Assembly (NCBI GenBank): GCA_040881945.1
Contig: JBBECF010000157.1
Coordinates: 1-64,000, forward strand
DNA length: 64,000 nt
From: JBBECF01 sp040881945
Lineage (GTDB): Bacteria > Pseudomonadota > Alphaproteobacteria > Dongiales > Dongiaceae
Direction: 5' to 3'
This document shows, piece after piece, positions 24,388 through 32,204 of the stretch. Under the pieces are notes generated by a model that was not told the DNA's origin, ran no database searches, and saw only the letters and a program-made list of their open reading frames with translations. The translations under genes were made by a program, and so were the position numbers. Every line of letters begins with the position of its first letter. Within the stretch, counting starts at the first letter, position 1.

Positions 24388-25624
24388 AGCGCAGCGCCTC
24401 GACCGGATCGAGCCGCGCCGCGCGCCACGATGGATAGAGCGTGGCCAGAAACGACAGCACCAGGGCGACGCCGACGACCGCGGTGACGTCGCGCGCATCG
24501 ACGATCGCCGGCAACTGCGACAGGAAATAGAACTCGTCCGGGAACAGCGCGGTTCCGGTGAATTGTTGCAGCCACTGACGAATCGTTTCGATGTTCTCGG
24601 CGAAGGCCAGGCCGAGGGCGAACCCCAGCCCCGTGCCGACGACGCCGATGCTGGCGCCGCTCAACAGGAAGATGCGCATGATCATGCCGCGCGTCGCGCC
24701 CATCGTGCGCAGGATGGCGATGTCGCGGCCCTTGTCCTTCACCAGCATGATCATCCCGGAGACGATGTTGAAGGCGGCAACCAGGATGATCAGCGTCAGG
24801 ATCAGCGCCATGACGTTGCGTTCGACCTTGAGCACGGTGAAGAAGCTGGCATTGGCCTGCTGCCAGTCGACCAGGCGATAGCCCGGGCCGAGCGCCGCCA
24901 GGATATCGGCGCGCGCCGCCTCCACCCGATCCGGATCGGCGACCGTGACCTCGAGGCTGCTGACCGCGCCGGGCAGCTTGAAAAACAATTGCGCCGCCTC
25001 GAGCGGCATGAACAGAAGGCCGTCGTCATAGAGCGTGTTGCCGATCTGGAAGATCGCCACGACGCGGTAGGCCTTCATGCGCGGCACCGCGCCGACCATC
25101 GTCGTCGTGACCTGCGGCGAGATCGCCGTAATCGAATCGCCGGCGGCGAGGCCGAGACGCCGGGCGAGGCGGCTGCCGATGGCGACCACGTCCTCGCCGG
25201 CGAAGCCGTCGAGGCTGCCGGCGACGATGTTGTCGGCGATGATCGGGCGCGCCCGCAGGTCCTCCGGCCGGACGCCGCGGACCAGCGCGCCCGCCGCCTG
25301 CGCGGCCGCGGTGACCATGACCTGGCCCTCGACGGTCGGCATGACGCTGCGCACCTCGGCCAATCCGGCCACCGCCCGGACCGCCCGGTCGACGTCGACG
25401 AGCGGGCCCTCGCCGGCGTAAACCGCCAGATGGCCGTTCATGCCGAGGATGTTCGACAGGATCTCGTGCCGGAACCCGTTCATCACCGACATGACGATGA
25501 TCAGCGTCGCCACGCCGAGGCCGATGCCGAGCAGCGAGAATCCGGCGATGACCGAGATGAAGCCTTCCTGGCGGCGCGCCCGCAGATAGCGCATCGCCAC
25601 CATGCGTTCGAAGGCGGAGAACAT
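24380..25624 (-). CDS. lolC: Lipoprotein-releasing permease LolC/LolE
   Basis: This 414-residue inner-membrane permease has the first membrane helix after FERMVAMRYLRARRQEGFIS, a large periplasmic MacB-like domain (about residues 45-250), and three C-terminal helices of the FtsX fold (VMALILTLIILVAAFNIVSGM, GTGLGFALGLAFAENIE, VVGVALVLSFLATLYPSW). Alphaproteobacteria usually carry a single LolC/E-type protein (a LolF-like arrangement) that works as a homodimer with LolD, and only one is seen here. It starts nine bases downstream of the proS stop. Confidence 0.94.
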   Translation of the reverse strand: MFSAFERMVAMRYLRARRQEGFISVIAGFSLLGIGLGVATLIIVMSVMNGFRHEILSNILGMNGHLAVYAGEGPLVDVDRAVRAVAGLAEVRSVMPTVEGQVMVTAAAQAAGALVRGVRPEDLRARPIIADNIVAGSLDGFAGEDVVAIGSRLARRLGLAAGDSITAISPQVTTTMVGAVPRMKAYRVVAIFQIGNTLYDDGLLFMPLEAAQLFFKLPGAVSSLEVTVADPDRVEAARADILAALGPGYRLVDWQQANASFFTVLKVERNVMALILTLIILVAAFNIVSGMIMLVKDKGRDIAILRTMGATRGMIMRIFLLSGASIGVVGTGLGFALGLAFAENIETIRQWLQQFTGTALFPDEFYFLSQLPAIVDARDVTAVVGVALVLSFLATLYPSWRAARLDPVEALRYE

Positions 25625-25633
25625 CGGCGGCGG

Positions 25634-26947
25634 CTAGCCGACGACGCGCGCGAGCGCCGAATCGAGCGACAGCTCGTGGCGCTCGCCGGTCGCCCGCCGC
25701 TTCAGCTCGACGGTGCCGGCGGCCAGCCCGCGCGGCCCGATGACGAGCTGCCACGGCAGCCCGATCAGGTCCATGCCGGCGAACTTGGCACCCGGCCGCT
25801 CGTCGCGGTCGTCATAAAGCGCCTCGGCGCCGGCCCGGCGCAATTTTCCATAGGCGTCGTCGCAGGCCGCCGCGCAGGCGGCATCGCCCGCCTTCAGGTT
25901 GATCAGCCCGACCTTGAACGGCGCCACGGAGTCCGGCCAGACGATGCCGTCGTCGTCGTGGCTGGCCTCGATGATCGCGCCGACCAGCCGCGACACGCCG
26001 ATGCCGTAGGACCCCATGTGCACCGGCGTCGCCTCCCCGTCCGCCTTGGCGACAACGGCTTGCAGCGGCTCGGAATACTTGGTGCCGAAATAGAAGATGT
26101 GCCCGACCTCGATGCCCCGCGCCTCCAGCAGCTCGTCCTTCGGCACCGGGCAGGCGGCCGGGTCGTGCTTGTGGTCGGTCGCCGCGTAGAGGCGCGTCCA
26201 GGCGTCGACCACGGGCTCCAGGTCGGCCTCGTAATCGACCTCCGATCCGAGCACATCGAAGGCCACGAAATCGCGGTGGCAGAACACGGCGCTCTCGCCG
26301 GTGTCCGCCAGGATGACGAATTCATGGCTCAGATTGCCGCCGATCGGCCCGGTCTCGGCTTCCATCGGGATCGCCTTGAGGCCCATGCGCGCGAAGGTGC
26401 GCAGGTAGGCAACGAACATCTTGTTGTACGACCGCTTGGCCCCGGCGTAGTCGAGGTCGAAGGAATAGCTGTCCTTCATCAGGAATTCGCGCCCGCGCAT
26501 GACGCCGAAGCGCGGCCGCACCTCGTCGCGGAACTTCCACTGAATGTGGTAGAGCAGCTTCGGCAAATCGCGGTAGCTGCGCACCGCATTGCGGAAGATG
26601 TCGGCGATCAGCTCCTCGTTGGTCGGCCCGTACAGCATCTCGCGATCGTGCCGGTCGGTGATACGCAGCATCTCCTTGCCGTAGTCCTCGTACCGGCCGG
26701 ACACCTTCCACAGATCGGCCGACTGGATCGTCGGCATCAGCATTTCCTGGCACCCGGCACGGTCCTGTTCCTCGCGCACGATCTGCTCGACGCGCTTGAG
26801 CACGCGGAAGCCCAACGGCAGCCAGGAATAGATGCCGGCGCTGGCCTGGCGGACCATGCCGGCGCGCAGCATCAGCCGGTGCGAGACGATCTGCGCCTCG
26901 GCCGGGTTTTCCTTCAGCGTGGGCATGAAATAGGCGGACAGACGCAT
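25634..26947 (-). CDS. proS: Prolyl-tRNA synthetase
   Basis: ProS charges tRNA-Pro. From ATG 26947 it has 437 residues, the short form found in alphaproteobacteria, which lacks the inserted editing domain of E. coli ProS. It has class II motifs: motif 1 region GIYSWLPLGFRVLKRVEQIV, motif 2 YHIQWKFRDEVRPRFGVMRG with REFLMKDSYSF, and motif 3 GSYGIGVSRLVGAI. The anticodon-binding domain follows (FKVGLINLK, DDRDERPGAKFAGMDLIGLP). The position between DUF1467/mce and lolC is typical. Confidence 0.96.
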   Translation of the reverse strand: MRLSAYFMPTLKENPAEAQIVSHRLMLRAGMVRQASAGIYSWLPLGFRVLKRVEQIVREEQDRAGCQEMLMPTIQSADLWKVSGRYEDYGKEMLRITDRHDREMLYGPTNEELIADIFRNAVRSYRDLPKLLYHIQWKFRDEVRPRFGVMRGREFLMKDSYSFDLDYAGAKRSYNKMFVAYLRTFARMGLKAIPMEAETGPIGGNLSHEFVILADTGESAVFCHRDFVAFDVLGSEVDYEADLEPVVDAWTRLYAATDHKHDPAACPVPKDELLEARGIEVGHIFYFGTKYSEPLQAVVAKADGEATPVHMGSYGIGVSRLVGAIIEASHDDDGIVWPDSVAPFKVGLINLKAGDAACAAACDDAYGKLRRAGAEALYDDRDERPGAKFAGMDLIGLPWQLVIGPRGLAAGTVELKRRATGERHELSLDSALARVVG

Positions 26948-27031
26948 CGCGCTCCTCGCCGGGCGGTCGGGCGCGCAGACTGTAGGCAATGGCCGCGGGG
27001 CTGTCCATGCCCGCCGCGGCCGCGGCCGGGA

Positions 27032-27457
27032 CTATTCGGCGTCGTCGATGCGCTGGCAGGCGGCGGCGAGTGCGCGCGTCTCGGGGTCGGTCAGCGCCTG
27101 ACCGTTGAAGGTCACCCGGTCGCCGGCGACCTCGACCACGCCGATGCCGGCGTTGCCTTCGAACAGGACGGAATTTGCCGGGATGCCGAACCGTTCCTGC
27201 AGGTCGACGGTGATGAGGACGAGAATGGTTTCGGGGATCGTCACGTTCGCGGCGTCAGGGCCGGCCGGCGTCACCGGCCGGCCATAGACGTCCACGCCGG
27301 GCCGATAGGCGACGTCGGGCGCCGGCACATGCCGGACCAGCCGCGCGCAATCGGCCCCGGCGACGCGCAGCGGCGCGTCCTCGGCAGCGGCCACGCCCGC
27401 GAGCAGCGGCAGGAAGAGCAGGAGCAGGGCGGCGGGCATGGTTCGGGTCATGGCCAT
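27032..27457 (-). CDS. Secreted conserved hypothetical protein
   Basis: The 141-residue protein has a signal peptide (MTRTMPAALLLLFLPLLAGVAAA), cut near AEDA, so the mature part is periplasmic. The mature region has two cysteines (in GADCARLVRH and AAACQRI) that could form a disulfide, and VDVYGRPVTPAG plus ITVDLQERFGIP segments that look like a small beta-rich domain. I do not recognise the family. ATG 27457 or 27451 may be the true start. It lies between proS and a possible small RNA. Confidence 0.65.
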   Translation of the reverse strand: MAMTRTMPAALLLLFLPLLAGVAAAEDAPLRVAGADCARLVRHVPAPDVAYRPGVDVYGRPVTPAGPDAANVTIPETILVLITVDLQERFGIPANSVLFEGNAGIGVVEVAGDRVTFNGQALTDPETRALAAACQRIDDAE

Positions 27458-27539
27458 GAGTGTCGCGGCCGGGGATTAACAAGGGCTGACTCGGCCGGCT
27501 GTTCAACGATTTCAGTAGCTTTTCCCACGAGTCTGAGTA

Positions 27540-27703
27540 AAAATGTCATCGTCGCGGCAAGCGGCATGAGGCGCAACGTCGCCTCGGTCCAAGTTCAGGG
27601 AGACGCGCGAGGTAAGGGCCGCCTGGGAGGGTCCGACAGAAACGTACGGCACGCACGCCATGGGTACGGCAAGCCTCGCTTTGCGGCTTGCCGTTTTCTT
27701 TTT
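27540..27703 (+). ncRNA. Candidate small RNA ending in an intrinsic terminator
   Basis: There is no gene between 27458 and 27728, yet the plus strand ends in a strong terminator (27667-27703) with no plus-strand gene before it. About 160 bases upstream of the terminator are GC-rich and foldable. CGGCAAGC (27555-27562) can pair with GCTTGCCG in the 3' arm of the terminator, so the RNA could close into one long stem or form the terminator hairpin. The size fits a 6S-like RNA, but I do not see enough to name it; SRP RNA and RNase P motifs are absent. The 5' end is a guess. Confidence 0.4.
27667..27703 (+). terminator. Rho-independent terminator
   Basis: CGGCAAGCC (27667-27675) and GGCTTGCCG (27685-27693) form a perfect 9-bp stem, with an inner GC-TTT-GC loop. 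TTTTCTTTTT follows at 27694-27703. The T-run is only on the plus side, so it ends a plus-strand transcript, the candidate small RNA. Read on the minus strand it lies between tag and the secreted protein and would be a weaker hairpin without a T-run. Confidence 0.85.
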
Positions 27704-27728
27704 ATATCAAAAAGTTTTTTTTGTTTGT

Positions 27729-28295
27729 TCAAGTGCGGTCTCGGGAAACACGGCGTCCCCCTTGCCGCATCCACGGCGGGTCCAGGGCGGCGATCCGCTG
27801 ATAGACCGGGCAGTCTGGGACGTGCGTGCCCGGCAGATAGCCGATGCTCATCAGGAACTCGCCGGTAATCTCGCCGCCGGTGAAGCGGAAGGTCTTGCGG
27901 AACAGCGTCACCCAGTCCGGCTTCGAGCGCGGGTGGTGCGCCGCCAGCCAGGCGGCGAACGAGCCGAAGTCGTCGCGCAGGACCCGGACGCGCCGCGCGT
28001 TCTCGATGGCGGCATCGACTTTCAGGCGGTTGCGGATGATGCCGGCATCGGCCAGCAGGCGCGCCCGCTCGCGCGCCCCATAGGCGGCGACTCGGTCGAT
28101 CTCGAAGCCGTCGTAGGCGGCGCGGAACGCCGCCCGCTTCTTCAGCACGGTCAGCCAGCTTAGGCCCGCCTGGTTGATCTCGAGAATGAGCCGCTCGAAC
28201 AGCACCGTATCGTCCGCGACGGGGAAGCCGTATTCGGTGTCGTGGTAGGGCCCGTGCCAGGGGTGACCGGGCGCGATCTCGCAATATGTCGTCAT
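27729..28295 (-). CDS. tag: DNA-3-methyladenine glycosylase I
   Basis: Tag removes 3-methyladenine from alkylated DNA. The 188-residue protein has the family pattern: YHDTEYGFPVADDTVLFERL, ILEINQAGLSWLTVLKKR, RAAFRAAYDGF and IGYLPGTHVPDC, which carries the conserved His/Cys zinc ligands near the C-terminus together with the N-terminal Cys5. It lies five bases after the DUF1467 stop in the same direction. It is not part of the usual alphaproteobacterial mce-DUF1467-proS order and is an insertion there. Confidence 0.93.
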   Translation of the reverse strand: MTTYCEIAPGHPWHGPYHDTEYGFPVADDTVLFERLILEINQAGLSWLTVLKKRAAFRAAYDGFEIDRVAAYGARERARLLADAGIIRNRLKVDAAIENARRVRVLRDDFGSFAAWLAAHHPRSKPDWVTLFRKTFRFTGGEITGEFLMSIGYLPGTHVPDCPVYQRIAALDPPWMRQGGRRVSRDRT

Positions 28296-28299
28296 CGGA

Positions 28300-28536
28300 T
28301 CAGGCGGCGCCGACGTCGATGAGTTTCCATTCGATGACGAAATAGAACGCCAGCCAAAGCAACGCCGCGACGGCCGACGTGACCAGCAGCTTCAGCCCCA
28401 GCCGCGGGTTGCTCGGCGCGCTCGTCGCGTGGCCGGGCTCGGGGCGGTCCGGCACCCGCACGCCCCAGGGCAGCACGGCGAACAGCACCATCCACCAGAT
28501 CAGCACATAAACGAACGGGCCGCCCAACCAGCCCAT
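28300..28536 (-). CDS. DUF1467 family small membrane protein
   Basis: The 78-residue protein begins MGWLGGPFVYVLIWWMVLFA and has two membrane helices (residues about 7-22 and 50-70) separated by a polar, proline-rich loop (VRVPDRPEPG). This is the DUF1467 pattern. The function is unknown. It always sits between mce and proS in alphaproteobacteria, as it does here (mce stops two bases before its ATG), which supports the gene. Confidence 0.88.
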   Translation of the reverse strand: MGWLGGPFVYVLIWWMVLFAVLPWGVRVPDRPEPGHATSAPSNPRLGLKLLVTSAVAALLWLAFYFVIEWKLIDVGAA

Positions 28537-28538
28537 GG

Positions 28539-28943
28539 TCACGCCTGCTCGAGCTCGATGAGGGTGCCGCAGAAATCCTTCGGATGGAGGAACAGCACCG
28601 GCTTGTCGTGGGCGCCGATCCGCGGCTCGCCGTCGCCGAGCACGCGGGCGCCGGCGGCGCGCAGCCGGTCGCGGGCGGCCAGGATGTCCGCGACCTCGTA
28701 GCACAGGTGATGGACGCCGCCGGCCGGGTTGCGCGCGAGGAATCCGGCGATCGGCGACTCGGCGCCGAGCGGGTGCAGCAGCTCGATCTTGGCGTTCGGC
28801 AGCTCGACGAAGACCACGGTCACGCCGTGCGCCGGCTGATCGACCGGGGCCGAGACGCGGGCGCCCAGCGTTTCGGCGTAGAGCCGCGCGGCGGCGGCGA
28901 GGTCCGGCACCGCGATGGCGACGTGGTTCAGCCTGCCGATCAT
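28539..28943 (-). CDS. mce: Methylmalonyl-CoA epimerase
   Basis: Mce interconverts the R and S forms of methylmalonyl-CoA on the way from propionyl-CoA to succinyl-CoA. The 134-residue protein is a glyoxalase-fold enzyme: IGRLNHVAIAVPDLAAAARL with a metal-binding His, KIELLHPLG with the Glu, and GGVHHLCYEV with the second His, and a last Glu in CGTLIELEQ. It lies 39 bases after rnj and is coupled to DUF1467. Confidence 0.93.
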   Translation of the reverse strand: MIGRLNHVAIAVPDLAAAARLYAETLGARVSAPVDQPAHGVTVVFVELPNAKIELLHPLGAESPIAGFLARNPAGGVHHLCYEVADILAARDRLRAAGARVLGDGEPRIGAHDKPVLFLHPKDFCGTLIELEQA

Positions 28944-28982
28944 CCCCTGCCCTCCGGGCGAAACTCTATCAGGCCGCGGCGA

Positions 28983-30644
28983 TCATATCCGCACCAGATG
29001 CACCTGGGTGTCCGGTTTCTTGCCGCGGCTTGCCAGCAACGTCCGCCGCACCGCCAGGCGCGCCGCCTCCTTGAGCGCCGCGTCATCGCGGCGCAGGGCG
29101 GCCGGCAGGCCGGCGAGCGCGCCCTGCACGGCGACCAGCGCCGCCTCCCAGCTCGCCGCGTCGCGCTCGGGGTCGAGCAGCCCGTGCACGGCGAGTTGCG
29201 GGTCGGCTTGCAGGCGCCCGTCGCGGTCCACCACCAGGGTCAGCACGGCGGCGCCGTTGTACAGCATGCGGTGGCGGCGCTTCATCATCGGACCGTCCAG
29301 CGGCACCAGCTCGTTGCCGTCCACGGCCAGCCGTCCGGACGGCACCCGCCCGACGACCTGCGCCGGCCCCGGTGCCAGGCGGACCACGGCGCCGTTCTCG
29401 ACGACCAGCGCGGTCGGCACCTGGCAACTCTCGGCGAGGCGCGCGTGGGCGCGCAGGTGCCGCGCCTCGCCGTGCACGGGCACGGCCACGCGCGGCCGCA
29501 CCCACTGATACATCGCCGCCAGCTCGTCCCGCGCCGGATGGCCGGAGACGTGGACGAAATGGTCGCGCTCGGTCACCACCTCGACGCCCATTCGCGCCAG
29601 GTCGTTGTGCAGCCGGCCGATGGCGCGCTCGTTGCCGGGGATGATGCGCGACGAGAAGATCGCCGCGTCGCCGGGCTCCAGGGTCACGCCGGGATGATCG
29701 CCGCGGGCGATGCGGGCGAGCGCCGAGCGCGGCTCGCCCTGGCTGCCGGTGCACAGCATCAGCACCTTGTCGCGCGGCAGATACGCGACATCGTGCTCGC
29801 GGACGAAGGGCGGCACATCGGCGAGGTAGCCGGTTTCGCGCGCCGCCGCGTCGATGCGCCACAACGACCGGCCGACCAGGCCGGCGTGGCGGTCGTGCGC
29901 GGCGGCGACCCAGGCGCCGGTCTCCAGGCGCGCGACGTTGCTCGCGAAACAGGCGATGGCGACGCGCTGGGTCATGCGCCCGACCAGCCGGCCCAGGCTT
30001 TCCCGCACCGCCGCCTCGGACCCGGACTCGCCGGGGACCATGGCGTTGGTCGAATCGCAGACCATGGCGAGTACGCCTTCATCGCCCAACCGGCGCAGCG
30101 CCGCTTCGTCGGCGAGCGGCCCGACCAACGGGTCGGGGTCGAGCTTCCAATCGCCGGTGTGCAGCACGGTGCCGAGCGGCGTGCGCACGACCACGGCGTT
30201 GGGCTCCGGGATCGAGTGGGTGAGCGTGATCAGCTCCAGCTCGAACGGGCCGACGGCGAAGCGCCCGGACATCGGCACCTCGGTGATCGGCGCCTGGTCC
30301 TGAAGCCCGGCGTCGCGCAGCTTGCGCCGCAGCAGCGCGGCCGTGAACGGCGTGGCGAAAAGCGGACAGCGCAGCCGCGGCCACAGATAGGGCACCGCGC
30401 CGATGTGGTCCTCGTGGGCGTGGGTCAGCACCAGACCGGCCAGGTCGGCGCGCCGTTCCGCGATGAAGCCGGGATCGGGCATGATCACCTCGATGCCCGG
30501 CGTCGTGTCGTCGCCGAAGGTGACGCCGAGGTCGATCATCAGCCACTTGCCGGCGTGGCCGTAGAGATTGAGGTTCATGCCGATTTCGCCGGTTCCGCCC
30601 AAGGGCAGGAACAACAGCTCGTCGGCCCCGGGCCGATCGATCAT
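28983..30644 (-). CDS. rnj: Ribonuclease J
   Basis: RNase J is a 5'-3' exonuclease and endonuclease of mRNA and rRNA. The 553-residue protein has the metallo-beta-lactamase core: LPLGGTGEIGMNLNLYG, then THAHEDHIGAVPYL with His75, His77, Asp79 and His80, and THSIPEPNAVVV and HTGDWKLD. The beta-CASP domain contains CFASNVARLETG, and the RNase J segment HVSGHPARDEL is followed by a C-terminal domain. It overlaps the coaX stop by four bases (ATGA). Confidence 0.95.
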   Translation of the reverse strand: MIDRPGADELLFLPLGGTGEIGMNLNLYGHAGKWLMIDLGVTFGDDTTPGIEVIMPDPGFIAERRADLAGLVLTHAHEDHIGAVPYLWPRLRCPLFATPFTAALLRRKLRDAGLQDQAPITEVPMSGRFAVGPFELELITLTHSIPEPNAVVVRTPLGTVLHTGDWKLDPDPLVGPLADEAALRRLGDEGVLAMVCDSTNAMVPGESGSEAAVRESLGRLVGRMTQRVAIACFASNVARLETGAWVAAAHDRHAGLVGRSLWRIDAAARETGYLADVPPFVREHDVAYLPRDKVLMLCTGSQGEPRSALARIARGDHPGVTLEPGDAAIFSSRIIPGNERAIGRLHNDLARMGVEVVTERDHFVHVSGHPARDELAAMYQWVRPRVAVPVHGEARHLRAHARLAESCQVPTALVVENGAVVRLAPGPAQVVGRVPSGRLAVDGNELVPLDGPMMKRRHRMLYNGAAVLTLVVDRDGRLQADPQLAVHGLLDPERDAASWEAALVAVQGALAGLPAALRRDDAALKEAARLAVRRTLLASRGKKPDTQVHLVRI

Positions 30645-31423
30645 TGGGCGGCGCCGGCCCGGTTCAAGCGGTGGAGCATCTCCAGGCCGTGCAGCGTCAG
30701 GTCCGGGTCGACCTGTTCGATGACGCCGGTCGCGTCGCGGAACAGCGGCGCCAGCCCGCCGGTCGCGATCACCTTCATCGGTGCGCCGTACTCCGCCTGG
30801 ATGCGGGCGACCAGTCCCTCGATCAGCCCGACATAGCCCCAGAAGATGCCGGAATGCATGGCCGGGACGGTGCTCTTGCCGATCACCCGGCGCGGCCGCT
30901 GCACGGCCACGCGCGGCAGCTTCGCCGCGGCCATGTAGAGGGCGTCGAGCGACAGGTTGACGCCCGGCGCGATGACGCCGCCGATGTAGTCGCCGCGGTC
31001 GTTGACCACGTCGAAGCTCGTCGCCGTCCCGAAGTCGACGACGATCAACGGTCCGCCATAGCGGCGGTGCGCCGCGACGGCGTTGACCAGGCGGTCGGCG
31101 CCGGCGTCCTCCGGCCGGTCGATGTCGATCTTGATGCCGAGCCGCACGGAGTCATCGCCGACGATCAGCGGCTCGCAGGCGAAATAGCGGCGGACCAGGG
31201 TCTTCAAGTTGAACAGCGCCTCCGGCACCACGGTGGCGACGATCGCGCCGTCGATGTCGGCGGGGGCCATGCCCTGCAGCGCCATGAGTTGCATCAGCCA
31301 CACCGCGTATTCGTCGGCGGTGCGGCGGACCTCGGTGGCGGCGCGCCAGCTTCCATGCAGCTCCTCGCCCGCGAAGACGGCAAACACGACATTGGTGTTT
31401 CCGCAATTGATGGCGAGAAGCAT
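30641..31423 (-). CDS. coaX: Type III pantothenate kinase
   Basis: CoaX phosphorylates pantothenate, the first step of CoA synthesis. From ATG 31423 it has 260 residues. The ASKHA-fold motifs are visible: MLLAINCGNTNVVFAVF (phosphate 1), PEDAGADRLVNAVAAH, LIVVDFGTATSFDVVN (phosphate 2) and IGGVIAPGVNLSLDAL, with the adenosine region KVIATGGLAPLF. The open frame upstream of 31423 is only the shadow of birA. Confidence 0.94.
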   Translation of the reverse strand: MLLAINCGNTNVVFAVFAGEELHGSWRAATEVRRTADEYAVWLMQLMALQGMAPADIDGAIVATVVPEALFNLKTLVRRYFACEPLIVGDDSVRLGIKIDIDRPEDAGADRLVNAVAAHRRYGGPLIVVDFGTATSFDVVNDRGDYIGGVIAPGVNLSLDALYMAAAKLPRVAVQRPRRVIGKSTVPAMHSGIFWGYVGLIEGLVARIQAEYGAPMKVIATGGLAPLFRDATGVIEQVDPDLTLHGLEMLHRLNRAGAAQ

Positions 31424-31439
31424 GCGTCGAGCCTTTCCC

Positions 31440-32204
31440 TCAGAGCCCGGGATAGAACACCTCGCCCGCGGCGATGGTGCGACGGCCGCCGCCGGGCAGG
31501 TCGAGCACCAGGCCGCCGCCCTCATCGAGGGCGGCGAAGCGGCCGGCCAGGGTCTCGCCGACCAGCCGCGCCTCGACGGGTTGCCCAAGGCCGCGCGCGC
31601 CGTCGAGCCAGCGGGCGCGGATCGGTGCGAAGCCTTCGGCACGCCACTGCCGGTACCAGTCCAGGAAATGTCGGGCGAAGGCCTCGAGCACGCCGGCGAC
31701 GCTCGCCTCGCCCGCCCCCACCGCGCCCAGGCTGGTCGCCGGGAACGGCGCGTCGTCGGGGCAGCTTTCGACGTTCACGCCGACGCCGACGACCAGCCAG
31801 TCGAGCGCCGGCCCCGGCGACGCCGAGGTCTCGAGCAGGATGCCGGCGACCTTGCGCCCACCCACCAGGACGTCGTTGGGCCACTTGTATTGCACGCTGG
31901 TCCCGGCCGGCAGCAGCCCATCGAGGGCGGCGCCGAGACCGACGGCGGTGACGAAACTAAGCTGCGCCGCCGTGGCCGGCGCGCAGGCCGGACGCAAGAC
32001 GAGCGACACATAGAGGTTGCCCGGCGGCGACTGCCACGCACGGCCGCGCCGGCCGCGGCCGGCAAGCTGCTCCCGCGCCCACAGCAGCGTGCCCTCGGCG
32101 GCGCCGGCGGCCGCCTGTCGGCGGCCCTCCTCGTTGGTGCTATCGATGCGGTCGAACGCGACGAGGCGATAGAACGACGGCAGCCGCGGCGCCGCGGCGG
32201 TCAT
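31440..32204 (-). CDS. birA: Biotin--protein ligase BirA
   Basis: BirA attaches biotin to acetyl-CoA carboxylase and other carboxylases. The 254-residue protein is the ligase only; there is no N-terminal helix-turn-helix, so it is not a repressor. Motifs: DRIDSTNEEGRR, ARGRRGRAW-like QLAGRGRRGRAWQSPPGNLY (biotin/ATP loop), YKWPNDVLVGGRKVAGILLE with the catalytic Lys, and a C-terminal SH3-like domain. It overlaps the nuoN stop by four bases (ATGA). Confidence 0.94.
   Translation of the reverse strand: MTAAAPRLPSFYRLVAFDRIDSTNEEGRRQAAAGAAEGTLLWAREQLAGRGRRGRAWQSPPGNLYVSLVLRPACAPATAAQLSFVTAVGLGAALDGLLPAGTSVQYKWPNDVLVGGRKVAGILLETSASPGPALDWLVVGVGVNVESCPDDAPFPATSLGAVGAGEASVAGVLEAFARHFLDWYRQWRAEGFAPIRARWLDGARGLGQPVEARLVGETLAGRFAALDEGGGLVLDLPGGGRRTIAAGEVFYPGL

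Noticed and set aside
27540..27703. SRP RNA, RNase P RNA or tmRNA
   Set aside because: None of the conserved motifs of these RNAs is present.
24113..27868. 1251-codon plus-strand open frame across lolD, lolC and proS
   Set aside because: It covers three well-supported minus-strand genes and their spacers and has a biased His/Arg/Asp composition typical of antisense frames.
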